From: Pseudochelatococcus lubricantis
GTDB taxonomy: Bacteria; Pseudomonadota; Alphaproteobacteria; Rhizobiales; Beijerinckiaceae
Length of the DNA: 64,000 nucleotides
NCBI RefSeq assembly: GCF_011762225.1
Contig: NZ_JAASQI010000004.1
Location: 124,001-188,000, forward strand
Direction: 5' to 3'
This document shows, one piece after another, positions 48,160 to 58,869 of this stretch. Under the pieces are notes generated by a model. It had not been told where the DNA came from, did no database searches, and worked only from the letters and a program-made list of their open reading frames with translations. Position numbers and translations under genes: made by a program. Positions within the stretch are counted from its first letter, which is position 1, and each line of letters starts with the position of its first letter.

Positions 48160-49164
48160 ATGTCCCTGTCCCGCCGAGGCCGTATTCTGGCCGCTGTTGC
48201 CGCCGCCCTTCTCCTGACGGCCGGAATCGCCGAAGCCCGCGTGGGCCGGGGCGGCAGCTTCGGCAGCCGTGGAACGCGCACCTACAGCACGCCCGCGCCC
48301 ACCAACACTGCGCCGGGCGCCGCGCCGATCCAGCGCTCCACCACACCGCAGGCGGCCCCCGGTGCCGCTGCGCAGGCGCCGCGTGCCGGCCAGCCCGGCG
48401 CGGCAGCGGCGGCTCAGCAGCGTCCCGGCTTCTTCGGCGGCGGCTTTGGCGGCGCGCTGATGGGTGGCCTGCTGGGCGCTGGCCTGTTCGGGCTGTTGTC
48501 GGGTGCCGGCCTGTTCGGCGGTTTCTCAGGTTTCGGTTCGTTCCTCGGCCTGCTGCTGCAGATCGGCCTGATCATCCTGCTGGTGCGCCTTGCCATGAAC
48601 TGGTTCCGGCGTCGGCAGGAGGCCACCGCGGGCGGCCCTGGCAACATGCACGCACGCTCTGCAGCCGGTGGCCCGGGTCAGGGACCCGGTCAGGGACTTG
48701 GCCGCGGGCTCGGTCTGGCGGGAGCAGGTTCGCAGGGGCGTGCGGCTCCGGCCAGCCGGCCCGTCGAGATCGTGGGCGCCGACTACGCTGCCTTCGAGCG
48801 GTTGTTGCAGGAAACGCAGGACGCCTACTCGCGCGAGGATCTTGCCGCGCTGCGCCGGCTGACCACGCCGGAAGTCGCCTCCTACCTGATGGAGGAATTG
48901 ACTGCGAACGCCTCGAACGGCGTGATCAACCGCGTCTCGGACGTCAACTTCCTGCAGGGCGATCTGGCGGAAGCGTGGAGCGAGGGTGACAGCGATTATG
49001 CGACGGTCGCGATGAAGTTTTCGCTGCGTGACGTCACCTTCGACCGCGCCACCAACGCCATCGTCGACGGTGACCCGACAACGCCGGTCACGACCACGGA
49101 AATCTGGACCTTCCGCCGCATGCGTGGCGGCGACTGGCTCGTGTCGGCCATCCAGCAGGCCTGA
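48160..49164 (+). CDS. Tim44-like domain protein
   Basis: A 334-residue membrane protein. It has an N-terminal signal or anchor (ILAAVAAALLLTAGIAEA), a Pro/Ala/Gln-rich linker, a glycine/phenylalanine-rich hydrophobic region with one or two membrane segments (about 90-145), a second Gly-rich linker, and a C-terminal Tim44-like domain (about 205-334; DYAAFERLLQETQDAYSRED, TTEIWTFRR). In mitochondria this domain links the import motor to the translocase; bacterial members are envelope proteins of unknown role. A bidirectional terminator follows. Confidence 0.87.
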   Translation: MSLSRRGRILAAVAAALLLTAGIAEARVGRGGSFGSRGTRTYSTPAPTNTAPGAAPIQRSTTPQAAPGAAAQAPRAGQPGAAAAAQQRPGFFGGGFGGALMGGLLGAGLFGLLSGAGLFGGFSGFGSFLGLLLQIGLIILLVRLAMNWFRRRQEATAGGPGNMHARSAAGGPGQGPGQGLGRGLGLAGAGSQGRAAPASRPVEIVGADYAAFERLLQETQDAYSREDLAALRRLTTPEVASYLMEELTANASNGVINRVSDVNFLQGDLAEAWSEGDSDYATVAMKFSLRDVTFDRATNAIVDGDPTTPVTTTEIWTFRRMRGGDWLVSAIQQA

Positions 49165-49182
49165 TTCCTTCCACCCGTCATC

Positions 49183-49212
49183 AAAAAAGCGCCGGGAAAC
49201 CGGCGCTTTTCA
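49183..49212. terminator. Bidirectional terminator between the Tim44-like gene and prs
   Basis: AAAAGCGCCGG (49185-49195) and CCGGCGCTTTT (49200-49210) around a GAAA tetraloop. The stem has A runs on one side and T runs on the other, so it works for both convergent genes. Confidence 0.92.
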
Positions 49213-49235
49213 TTTTCAGGCACCGAGAACCGGTA

Positions 49236-50180
49236 TCAGTCGAACAGGCTGGAAACACTCGATTCCGTCGCCGTGCGCTCAATGGCTTCGCCGAGCAGGT
49301 TCGAGATGGTGATGCTGCGGATATTGGGCGCGACCTTCACCGCCTCCGTCGCCTGAATGGAATCGGTGATGACGAGTTCCTTCAGCCGCGATGACGCGAT
49401 GCGCGCCACCGCGCCGCCGGAAAGCACGCCGTGCGTGCAATAGGCGTAGACTTCCTTTGCGCCCTTGGCGAGCAGCGCGTCCGCCGCGTTGCAGAGCGTG
49501 CCACCCGAATCGATGATGTCGTCGACCAGAATGCAGCTCTTGCCCTCGACGTGACCGATGATGTTCATCACCTCCGACTCGCCGGGCCGCTCACGCCGCT
49601 TGTCGACGATAGCGAGCGGCGCATCGATGCGCTTGGCGAGCGCACGGGCGCGGACCACGCCGCCGACGTCCGGCGAGACGACCATGATGTTCGACAGGTC
49701 AACCCGCTCGCGGATGTCGCGCACCATGACCGGCGCGGCGAACAGGTTGTCGGTGGGAATGTCGAAGAAGCCCTGGATCTGGCCGGCATGCAGGTCGACC
49801 GTGAGCACCCTGTCGGCGCCGGCGCGGGTAACGAGGTTGGCCACAAGCTTCGCGGAGATGGGCGTGCGCCCCGCCGAGCGCCTGTCCTGCCGGGCGTAGC
49901 CGAAGTACGGGATCACCGCCGTGATGCGCCTGGCCGAGGAACGGCGCAGCGCATCGGTCATGATGAGCAGTTCCATCAGGTGGTCGTTGGCCGGGAAGGA
50001 GGTCGACTGGATGACGAAGACATCCTCGCCGCGCACGTTTTCCTGAATCTCGACGAAGATTTCCATATCGGCGAAGCGGCGCACGAGGCATGTCGCCAGC
50101 GGCACTTCGAGATAGGTGGCGATCGCCTCTGCCAGGGGGCGATTCGAGTTGCCCGCGACGAGCTTGATCGAGGGTTTCAT
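49236..50180 (-). CDS. prs: Ribose-phosphate pyrophosphokinase
   Basis: Makes PRPP from ribose 5-phosphate and ATP for purine, pyrimidine, histidine and tryptophan synthesis. The 314 residues are the standard length. Visible: the flexible ATP loop in [19 protein letters not shown] (near 96-114), the metal-binding [13 protein letters not shown] (near 130), and the PRPP loop [13 protein letters not shown] (near 217). It converges on the Tim44-like gene. PRPP feeds hpt and carB-dependent pathways also encoded in the window. Confidence 0.97.
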   Translation of the reverse strand: MKPSIKLVAGNSNRPLAEAIATYLEVPLATCLVRRFADMEIFVEIQENVRGEDVFVIQSTSFPANDHLMELLIMTDALRRSSARRITAVIPYFGYARQDRRSAGRTPISAKLVANLVTRAGADRVLTVDLHAGQIQGFFDIPTDNLFAAPVMVRDIRERVDLSNIMVVSPDVGGVVRARALAKRIDAPLAIVDKRRERPGESEVMNIIGHVEGKSCILVDDIIDSGGTLCNAADALLAKGAKEVYAYCTHGVLSGGAVARIASSRLKELVITDSIQATEAVKVAPNIRSITISNLLGEAIERTATESSVSSLFD

Positions 50181-50597
50181 CCGGCCATTTCCTTCATAGG
50201 GTCCAACGTGCGTGCTACCGATCCGGCACGCCCGCCCGGGCGACGCCGCCGCGCAACGTTATGGAACACCCACAGGGAGTCGCGCAAGGTTCGACGCGCT
50301 CATATCAGCCACGACCTGTGTGAACAATAGGCTTGCTGTAAATAAGTGAACGCGCCGCGGCTACAGGGGCCGGCCTTCGAAATGCGTCACTGGAAACATG
50401 CCGCCCCCGATGCCCTCCGCCCCGCATGCGGCGCCACGATGGCCGCTCCCCTGAAGTGCATCTGTTTTTTCGTTCCGTTATCGACAGAAACAGGACAGCG
50501 GACACCGCTTCGGCATCCGCTGTCCTGCTGGTCTGTCTGTTTATCGACGCACAGGGTCTCCCGGGAAGAAAGCGGGTGCCGCCTCCCGGGAAATCGC
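50181..50597. other. Structured intergenic region between prs and fabI
   Basis: 417 bases without a supported gene. It contains two hairpin-forming repeats: CAGGACAGCGGA / TCCGCTGTCCTG (50491-50502 and 50516-50527, perfect 12 bp) and two TCCCGGGA blocks (50559-50566, 50584-50591), the latter just after the fabI stop. On the minus strand the first is followed by a T-rich stretch and may be the fabI terminator. The prs promoter should lie at 50181-50350. Confidence 0.6.
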
Positions 50598-51362
50598 TCA
50601 GCCCATGATGTGGTAGCCGGCGTCGATATGGATCGTCTCGCCGGTGATGTTGCGGGCGAGGTCGGAGGCGAGGAAGGCGGCGATGGCGCCGACGTCGTCG
50701 ATGGTGGCCAGGCGGCGCATGGGCGAGCGCTCGACGGCAACCTTCATCAGGTCGTCGAAGTCACCGATGCCGGAGGCGGCGCGGGTGAGCATCGGGCCGG
50801 GCGACAGGGTGTTGACGGTGATGCCCTTGGGGCCCAGCTCGGAGGCGAGTTCGCGGGAGGTGGCCTCAAGCGCCGCCTTGACCGGCCCCATCAGGTTATA
50901 GTGCTCGACGACCTTCTCGGCGCCGTAGAAGCTCATGGTCATCGCCGACCCGCCGTTCTTCATCAGCGGCTCCGAGCGCTTCAGCAGGCGGATGAAGGAG
51001 TGGACCGAGATGTCGATGGACAGGCCGATGCCTTCCAGCGAGGCGTCGACAACGCGGCCGTGCAGGTCCTTCATCGGCGCGAAGGCGATGGAGTGAACCA
51101 GCGTGTCGAGCGTGCCCCATTCCTCCGTGATATGCTGGAACAGCGCGTCGGCCTCTTCCTCGTTACGCACGTCGAGCGGCAGGAAGATCGGCGCGCCGAT
51201 CGATTCCGCCAGCGGCTGCACGTAAGGCTTGGCCTTCTCGTTGAGATAGGTCATCGCGACCTCGGCGCCGGCCTCATGGAGCGCCCTGGCGATGCCCCAT
51301 GCGATGGAATGCTCGTTGGCGACGCCCACGACGAGCGCGCGCTTGTTGGACAGATCAATCAT
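50598..51362 (-). CDS. fabI: Enoyl-[acyl-carrier-protein] reductase (NADH)
   Basis: Last step of each fatty-acid elongation round; cytoplasmic. The 254 residues have the FabI-specific cofactor loop (VVGVANEHSIAWGIA), SFYGAEKVVEHYNLMGPVKAALE with the catalytic Tyr-x6-Lys, and SPGPMLTRAASGI. The frame is open 33 codons further upstream, but the ATG at 51362 gives the family N-terminus (MIDLSNKRALVVG) and has GGGG upstream. FabI is the triclosan target. Divergent from uvrB. Confidence 0.94.
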   Translation of the reverse strand: MIDLSNKRALVVGVANEHSIAWGIARALHEAGAEVAMTYLNEKAKPYVQPLAESIGAPIFLPLDVRNEEEADALFQHITEEWGTLDTLVHSIAFAPMKDLHGRVVDASLEGIGLSIDISVHSFIRLLKRSEPLMKNGGSAMTMSFYGAEKVVEHYNLMGPVKAALEATSRELASELGPKGITVNTLSPGPMLTRAASGIGDFDDLMKVAVERSPMRRLATIDDVGAIAAFLASDLARNITGETIHIDAGYHIMG

Positions 51363-51599
51363 ATCAACGGCCCCAAGTTGATCGAGATGACGGGTAGGAA
51401 TTGCGGACAGGACTATTGCACATGCAGCATCAACGAAGATGACAGAATTTCGTGAAGCCATACAAAGACAAAGAGCGGAATTTGCGGCGGCTCAATAATT
51501 TATGCCGTCTGCTCCGAAGCCCGCGCGCAATGCCGGACGCGGCACAGAAATGCGGTCGGCCATCTTCCATCCGGACGCAAGACGCGCCATATTCGGGCC

Positions 51600-54356
51600 A
51601 TGGCGCGCACACCCAGAAAATCCGACACCTCCGGAAAAGCCGGCGAGACCGGCGCACCGGCGAACGCGGACGTCGTTGCCGGAGCGGCGCCGGCGAAGCC
51701 CGCTCGCCGCAGCGGCGGGCGCGCGAAGGCATCGAAGCCCGAACTCGTGCCGCTCGACCCCTTCCTTGCCGATCTGCTCAATCCCGCCCTGAACAGGGAT
51801 CGCGGGCTGGAGGAGGCGCCGCAGAGCGCCTATACCGCTGACGCTATCCCCGTCGCCTATCCGGCAGCAGCGGCGCGCGTCCCCGTCGCGCGGGAGGACG
51901 GCGAGCCATCGCCGCAGCAACGGCCGCGCCACCGGCGCAGCAAGGACGAGGCGGCGACGAACGCGGCGGCGCTCGCGGGGGAGGGCTCCGGCGTATCCGC
52001 CACGGTGGCGGCGCTGACGCAATTGCTGGAAGGCGGCAACCCGTTCATCAGGGAAGGCGAGATCTGGAAGCCGCATCGGCCCGAAAGACCGGAGAAATCG
52101 GAAGGCGGCATCCGCTTCCGCATGCAGTCAGATTTCGAGCCGTCCGGCGACCAGCCGACGGCCATCGCCGAACTGGTGCAGGGCGTGCAGGCAGATGAGC
52201 GCGATCAGGTTCTGCTCGGCGTCACAGGCTCCGGCAAGACGTTCACCATGGCGAAAGTGATCGAGGCAACCCAGCGTCCCGCGCTCGTCCTCGCGCCCAA
52301 CAAGACGCTGGCCGCACAACTTTATGGCGAGTTCAAGGGCTTCTTCCCGGACAACGCCGTCGAGTACTTTGTTTCCTACTACGATTATTATCAGCCGGAA
52401 GCGTATGTTCCGCGTTCCGACACCTATATCGAGAAGGAATCGTCCATCAACGAGCAGATCGACCGGATGCGCCACGCCGCCACCCGCGCGCTGCTGGAGC
52501 GCGACGACGTGATCATCGTCGCCTCCGTGTCCTGCATCTACGGTATCGGCTCGGTCGAGACCTATACGGCGATGACTTTTTCGGTGAAGGTGGGCGAGCG
52601 CATCGAGCAGCGCCAGTTCATCGCCGATCTCGTCGCCCTGCAATACAAGCGCACCGGCATCGATTTCAGCCGCGGTACCTTCCGGGTGAGCGGCGACGTC
52701 ATCGAAGTCTTTCCCGCCCACTATGAGGACCGGGCGTGGCGCGTCTCGCTGTTCGGCGACGAGGTGGAGTCCATCGCCGAGTTCGACCCGCTGACGGGAC
52801 AGAAAACCGCCGATCTGGGCTTCGTCAAGATATACGCCAACTCGCACTACGTGACGCCGCGCCCGACACTGCTCCAGTCCATCAAGGGCATCAAGGAGGA
52901 GATGAAGTGGCGCGTCGAGGAGCTGACGCGCATGGGCCGCCTGCTGGAAGCGCAGCGGCTCGAACAGCGCACGGTGTTCGATATGGAGATGATGGAGGCC
53001 ACCGGCTCCTGCGCCGGCATCGAGAACTATTCGCGCTATCTCACCGGCCGCAAGCCGGGCGAGCCGCCGCCGACGCTGTTCGAATACCTGCCGGACAACG
53101 CCATCGTCTTCGCCGACGAAAGCCACGTCACCATTCCGCAGATCGGCGGCATGTACCGGGGCGACTTCCGGCGCAAGGCGACGCTGGCCGAATACGGCTT
53201 TCGCCTGCCGTCCTGCATGGACAACCGCCCGCTGCGCTTCGAGGAATGGGACGCGATGCGCCCGCAGTCGATCCACGTCTCCGCGACACCGGGCAAGTGG
53301 GAGCTGGAGCGCACCGGCGGCGTGTTCGTGGAGCAGGTCATCCGCCCCACCGGCCTCGTCGATCCGCCCGTGGAAATCCGTCCGGCCCGCAGCCAGGTTG
53401 ACGACCTGCTCGGGGAGGTGCGCGACACGGCGGCCAGAGGCTACCGCTCGCTCGTCACCGTGCTGACCAAGCGCATGGCGGAGGACCTCACCGAATACCT
53501 GCATGAGAACGGCGTGCGCGTGCGCTACATGCATTCGGACATCGATACGCTGGAGCGCATCGAGATCATCCGCGACCTGAGGCTCGGCGCGTTCGACGTG
53601 CTGGTTGGCATCAACCTGCTGCGCGAGGGCCTCGACATACCCGAATGCGCGCTCGTCGCCATTCTGGATGCCGACAAGGAAGGCTTCCTGCGTTCCGAAA
53701 CCTCGCTCGTGCAGACCATCGGCCGCGCGGCGCGCAACGCGGACGGGCACGTCATCTGCTATGCCGACACCGTCACCGGCAGCCTGGAGCGCGCCATCGC
53801 GGAGACCAACCGCCGCCGCAGCCGGCAGGTCGCCTATAACGAAGAGCACGGCATTACCCCGCAGAGCGTGAAGAAGCGTATCGGCGACATTCTCGAATCG
53901 GTCTACGAACGCGATCACGTCACCATCGATACGGGCCTGACGGAGACGACCGCTGTCGGCCACAATCTCCAGGCCGTGCTGGCCGATCTCGACAAGCGCA
54001 TGCGCGCCGCCGCCGCCGACCTCGAATTCGAGACCGCCGCACGGCTGCGCGACGAGATCAAACGCCTGCAGGCCACGGAACTCGCCATCGCCGATGATCC
54101 GCTGGCGCGCCAGCGCGAGGTCGAGGATCGCGCCGGTGCCTATGCCGGGGAGCGCAAATACGGCGCGAAGGCCAACCTGCCGCCGGCGCCCTTATCCGAT
54201 GGCCGCGCCCGCAAACCGACGCTTGACGAAATGGGGCCGGGCCGGGAAACCGTGCCACTTGGTGCCGAGCATTTCCAGCCCCGCTCCACGGGCGGCTGGC
54301 CGGGCAAGACCACCGTCAAGAAGGGCGGACGGCGAACGACGAAGCCGACACGTTAG
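51600..54356 (+). CDS. uvrB: Excinuclease ABC subunit B
   Basis: Damage-verifying helicase-like subunit of nucleotide excision repair. The core starts near residue 178 ([11 protein letters not shown]) with Walker A GVTGSGKT, the beta-hairpin [15 protein letters not shown], Walker B FADESHV, motif [11 protein letters not shown], and the UvrC-binding UVR motif near 790-825 ([15 protein letters not shown]). The 918 residues exceed the usual 670 because of a 175-residue Ala/Pro-rich N-terminal extension and a basic tail. Other rhizobial UvrBs are also extended. No LexA-type GTTC-N7-GTTC or GAAC-N7-GAAC site is visible upstream. The stop codon runs directly into a repeat element. Confidence 0.96.
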   Translation: MARTPRKSDTSGKAGETGAPANADVVAGAAPAKPARRSGGRAKASKPELVPLDPFLADLLNPALNRDRGLEEAPQSAYTADAIPVAYPAAAARVPVAREDGEPSPQQRPRHRRSKDEAATNAAALAGEGSGVSATVAALTQLLEGGNPFIREGEIWKPHRPERPEKSEGGIRFRMQSDFEPSGDQPTAIAELVQGVQADERDQVLLGVTGSGKTFTMAKVIEATQRPALVLAPNKTLAAQLYGEFKGFFPDNAVEYFVSYYDYYQPEAYVPRSDTYIEKESSINEQIDRMRHAATRALLERDDVIIVASVSCIYGIGSVETYTAMTFSVKVGERIEQRQFIADLVALQYKRTGIDFSRGTFRVSGDVIEVFPAHYEDRAWRVSLFGDEVESIAEFDPLTGQKTADLGFVKIYANSHYVTPRPTLLQSIKGIKEEMKWRVEELTRMGRLLEAQRLEQRTVFDMEMMEATGSCAGIENYSRYLTGRKPGEPPPTLFEYLPDNAIVFADESHVTIPQIGGMYRGDFRRKATLAEYGFRLPSCMDNRPLRFEEWDAMRPQSIHVSATPGKWELERTGGVFVEQVIRPTGLVDPPVEIRPARSQVDDLLGEVRDTAARGYRSLVTVLTKRMAEDLTEYLHENGVRVRYMHSDIDTLERIEIIRDLRLGAFDVLVGINLLREGLDIPECALVAILDADKEGFLRSETSLVQTIGRAARNADGHVICYADTVTGSLERAIAETNRRRSRQVAYNEEHGITPQSVKKRIGDILESVYERDHVTIDTGLTETTAVGHNLQAVLADLDKRMRAAAADLEFETAARLRDEIKRLQATELAIADDPLARQREVEDRAGAYAGERKYGAKANLPPAPLSDGRARKPTLDEMGPGRETVPLGAEHFQPRSTGGWPGKTTVKKGGRRTTKPTR

Positions 54357-54435
54357 AGCATGATCCCGACAAGTGGATACCGCTCCTAAAGCGTTTTCAA
54401 GCAAAGTGGATACCGGTTTGCGTGAAGAAAGCGCG
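54356..54435 (+). repeat. Two adjoining intergenic repeat elements after uvrB
   Basis: GAGCATGATCCCGACAAGTG (54356-54375), continuing GATACCGCT, is half of a GCATGATCCCGA-type element and begins on the last base of the uvrB stop codon. It is followed by AAAGCGTTTTCAAGC..GGTTTGCGTGAAGAAAGCGCG (54388-54435), an imperfect copy of the palindrome at 24981-25023. Both contain the shared word GTGGATACCG. Confidence 0.8.
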
Positions 54436-54449
54436 TAATATCAAAAACT

Positions 54450-54490
54450 TATAGCATTTCGGCGTTTCAATGAAATGTCGAAATGCTATA
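54450..54490. repeat. 12-bp inverted repeat TATAGCATTTCG / CGAAATGCTATA
   Basis: Arms at 54450-54461 and 54479-54490, spacer of 17 bases that itself contains TTTCAATGAAA. It lies between two members of the intergenic repeat families and is AT-rich. No second copy is seen in the window. Confidence 0.75.
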
Positions 54491-54491
54491 G

Positions 54492-54588
54492 AGCAGTTTG
54501 CATTGAACCCATCGAATTGAATGCAATTTGCGGTAAAATACAAAAGTTGGAGCGCATGCTCTGATTCCATCAGACCGTCTCGCGCTTT
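54492..54588 (+). repeat. Composite intergenic repeat, copy 2
   Basis: AGCAGTTTGCATTGAA.., CGGTAAAATA, and ..GGAGCG..CTGATTCCATCAGACCGTCTCGCGCTT in the same order as copy 1 at 38491-38610. The copies differ by substitutions and by an internal deletion of about 20 bases here. Confidence 0.8.
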
Positions 54589-55107
54589 AAAAAATATTAT
54601 GCTCAAATAAAAATATAGACCATTTTTGTTTCGTTGAAACGCAACAGCGGCGTCAATATTTTCTGGATTTGATTTATACTGCACCTCGATGCATCTGACT
54701 CATCGAGGTACAGCCCGCCCGTGGGGCGCCTGAGCAAAGCTCGCACGGGACCGGTCGGGGGCCGAAGGCATCAGTATTATATTTCACGCGGAACAGCAGC
54801 CTGTCCCTGACCTGGCGCGTTTATGTGACGCACGCCACGCAATTGCCCGCGTGTTCGTGGTCGCCATGCACAGGACGCGCCTCATCGATTCCGCAGCGCA
54901 CAAAAAAAACGCCACGAGCGTCGATGTTTTCCATTTCACCATAAATTACACCGGAACTGAACATAAAATTATATTTTACATGTTGAACTCGGCTTTCACA
55001 GCCCTACATACGCCGCCCCATGGTTGCGGCGACCCGCCGCGAGGCAACAGCCTCGACGCGATTGGGTGCGCGCGCAACCGTAACAAGAGTAACTATGTGG
55101 ATTGGGC
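54589..55107. other. Gene-poor stretch after the uvrB repeats
   Basis: About 520 bases with no supported gene. Frames at 54397-54684 (minus) and 54851-55225 (plus) run through repeats or the small-RNA locus and lack ribosome binding sites. A GC-rich block (54707-54770, CCCGCCCGTGGGGCGCC..) lies between AT-rich flanks and could fold, but matches no RNA family I know. Confidence 0.5.
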
Positions 55108-55216
55108 AAAAAAAAGGCCGAATTCCACAAGGGGAACTCGGCCTGAAAGTAGCTCCAGCATTGCTGGAACTTCCAGAGGGGAACGGTTGAAACAAGCTCT
55201 ACGCCGGGAGGAGGTG
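55108..55216 (-). ncRNA. AbcR-like (alpha-r15) trans-acting small RNA candidate
   Basis: Minus strand, about 110 nt. At the 5' end is a single-stranded anti-Shine-Dalgarno word CCTCCTCCC (55214-55206). Then comes a hairpin with 9-bp arms AGTTCCAGC / GCTGGAGCT (171-163 and 159-151 of 55xxx). Last is a terminator with 12-bp arms AGGCCGAGTTCC / GGAATTCGGCCT (55144-55133, 55126-55115) followed by eight T residues (55115-55108). A rhizobial-like -35, CTTGTC, lies at 55246-55241. In Sinorhizobium the Hfq-bound AbcR1/2 RNAs, which carry such motifs and repress ABC-transporter mRNAs, are encoded beside lsrB, as here. The 5' end and the family name are inference; only one copy is seen. Confidence 0.65.
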
Positions 55217-55347
55217 CGGAGCTAATCCGTCTCAACCAAAGACAAGATGCCTCTTTTGCTGCTTTTTTGCAATGCAACAGACTACATAACAGGCATGCAT
55301 GTGGCGCATAATCAATCCAGATGATGGATCGGCGGTCGGCAACGCCC

Positions 55348-55397
55348 GCTTTTCGGGCAGCAACACGCTCCGTCTGCCTGTCGCCTGCCCGAAAAGC
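55348..55397. repeat. 13-bp inverted repeat downstream of lsrB
   Basis: Perfect arms GCTTTTCGGGCAG (55348-55360) and CTGCCCGAAAAGC (55385-55397), 24 bases apart. It lies between lsrB and the small-RNA candidate. It could fold in the lsrB 3' end or be a protein site for the small-RNA promoter. Confidence 0.7.
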
Positions 55398-55420
55398 ACC
55401 GCCGGCATGCAGCCGGAACC

Positions 55421-55464
55421 CGGCATCGGACCGCCGCCTGACGTCGGTCCGCAGTCCGATGCCG
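55421..55464 (-). terminator. Hairpin just after the lsrB stop
   Basis: Arms CGGCATCGGAC (55421-55431) and GTCCGATGCCG (55454-55464), 11 bp, 18 bases after the lsrB stop codon. No T run follows, so termination here would need Rho or the structure may only protect the 3' end. Confidence 0.5.
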
Positions 55465-55481
55465 CGCTGCAGAGCGGGATG

Positions 55482-56372
55482 TCAATAGGTCCAGCGCTGA
55501 GCCTTGCCGATCAGAAAGTCGCGGAACACCTGCACCCGCGCAACGTTCTTCATTTCCTCGGGAAATACCAGATAGCTGTCGAGCGATGGCATCTCGACAT
55601 CCGACAGCAACTGCACGAGGCCGAGCCCCGGCTCGACGATGTAGTCCGGCAGCACGGCGAGCCCCGCACCCTTCTCGACCGCCTTCTTCAGTGAGGTGAC
55701 GTTGTTGACGAGCAGGTGGTAGTTGCGCTGGTCCCTGGTGTCGCGGCCTGCCGTCGCCAGCCAGTGCACCGCCAGCAGATAATGCGGAGCCGAGCCGCCG
55801 AAGCTCAGGATGCGATGGTTATCGAGGTCCGAGAGCCGCTCCGGCTGGCCGAAGCGCTTCAGATATTCCGTCGAGGCGTAGACGTGGAAATGCACGGTGA
55901 ACAGGCGCCGCTGGATCAGGTCTCCCTGCACGGGCTGGCGCAGGCGGATGGCGACATCCGCCTCGCGCATGGACAGGTCCAGTTCGTCATCGGTCAGGAT
56001 CAGCTCGATGCGGATGTCGGGATAGATATCCATGAACTCGCCGAGGCGCGGCGTCAGCCAGTGCGTGCCGAGGCCCGGCGTCGTCGTCACCCGCAGCGTG
56101 CCCGACGGGCGCTCGCGTGATTCGGACAGCCGCGCGCGGGTCGATTCGAGGCGCATGGTCATGTCGCGCGCGGCGCGGAACAGCAACTCGCCCTGCTCGG
56201 TGAGGATGAGCCCGCGCGCGTGCCGGTGGAAGAGCGGCGCCTTCAGCTCCCTCTCCAGCGCGCTGACCTGCCGGCTCACCGCCGACTGGCTCAGCCCGAG
56301 ATCCTCGCCTGCCCGCGTGAAGCTGCCGGCCTCCGCAACGGTATAGAATATCCGTACCTTGTCCCAATCCAC
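55482..56372 (-). CDS. lsrB: LysR-type regulator, LsrB/VtlR orthologue
   Basis: A 296-residue LysR regulator: winged helix-turn-helix at 1-60 (FYTVAEAGSFTRAGEDLGLSQSAVSRQVSALE) and a periplasmic-binding-like effector domain (about 92-290). Residue pattern and position next to trxB identify it with LsrB of Sinorhizobium and VtlR of Brucella, which activate AbcR small RNAs and small DUF1127 genes and affect envelope and host interaction. An AbcR-like RNA candidate lies just downstream. The protein contains no cysteine at all, although redox sensing by cysteines has been reported for Sinorhizobium LsrB (from memory). trxB is 68 bases upstream on the same strand. Confidence 0.85.
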   Translation of the reverse strand: MDWDKVRIFYTVAEAGSFTRAGEDLGLSQSAVSRQVSALERELKAPLFHRHARGLILTEQGELLFRAARDMTMRLESTRARLSESRERPSGTLRVTTTPGLGTHWLTPRLGEFMDIYPDIRIELILTDDELDLSMREADVAIRLRQPVQGDLIQRRLFTVHFHVYASTEYLKRFGQPERLSDLDNHRILSFGGSAPHYLLAVHWLATAGRDTRDQRNYHLLVNNVTSLKKAVEKGAGLAVLPDYIVEPGLGLVQLLSDVEMPSLDSYLVFPEEMKNVARVQVFRDFLIGKAQRWTY

Positions 56373-56440
56373 GGCCCGTCCCCTACCCTGGCATTATCTT
56401 GTTCTCCCGGTCCCCCTAGCGCGTCGCCGCGCAAACCGGG

Positions 56441-58533
<2,093 letters not shown>

Positions 58534-58612
58534 GACGATCCAGGAAGGGACAAGATGGGGACAAGATCGAACCGGTGCGGCACATGGGGCTTGAAGCGTG
58601 ATAGGGTATTGA

Positions 58613-58642
58613 TTGCGCTTTGCTATTGTATCCCAGTATAAC
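58613..58642 (+). promoter_or_regulatory. Candidate promoter between the ELM1-like and Lrp genes
   Basis: TTGCGC (58613-58618) and TATAAC (58637-58642), 18 bases apart, in the 336-base gap 58534-58869. It would give the Lrp gene a leader of about 220 bases. The overlapping minus strand also has a TACAAT, so direction is uncertain. The remainder of the gap shows no gene or repeat. Confidence 0.3.
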
Positions 58643-58869
58643 CTGTTTCGTGCGGCATGGAAGGCGGCATCCCGATGCCTTGCGATACACTCCGGAAGCC
58701 ATCGCGAATCGACAGCCGTCGCGACGATGCGACATTTCCGGGGGCGGGACGCACGACAGCCCCTGCTCCGCCTGCACAGGACGCCGGACATGCGTTATTG
58801 TCGCGACGAACCGCTCCGGCTCGGCTAAAAGGTGCGGCGATGCGCGACGGCTTATCAAGGATGTGATGC

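Noticed and set aside
51363-51599. LexA (SOS) box before uvrB
   Set aside because: I looked for GTTC-N7-GTTC and GAAC-N7-GAAC in the fabI-uvrB gap and found none.
54397-54684. Possible 95-residue protein on the minus strand after uvrB
   Set aside because: Most of it is intergenic repeat sequence.
54707-54770. GC-rich block as a known structural RNA (SRP, 6S, RNase P)
   Set aside because: It lacks the conserved core words of those RNAs, such as GGAAGG..AGCAG for SRP or GAGGAAAGTCCG for RNase P.
54851-55225. Possible 124-residue protein after uvrB
   Set aside because: It runs through the small-RNA candidate on the opposite strand, has no start signal, and its composition does not look coding.
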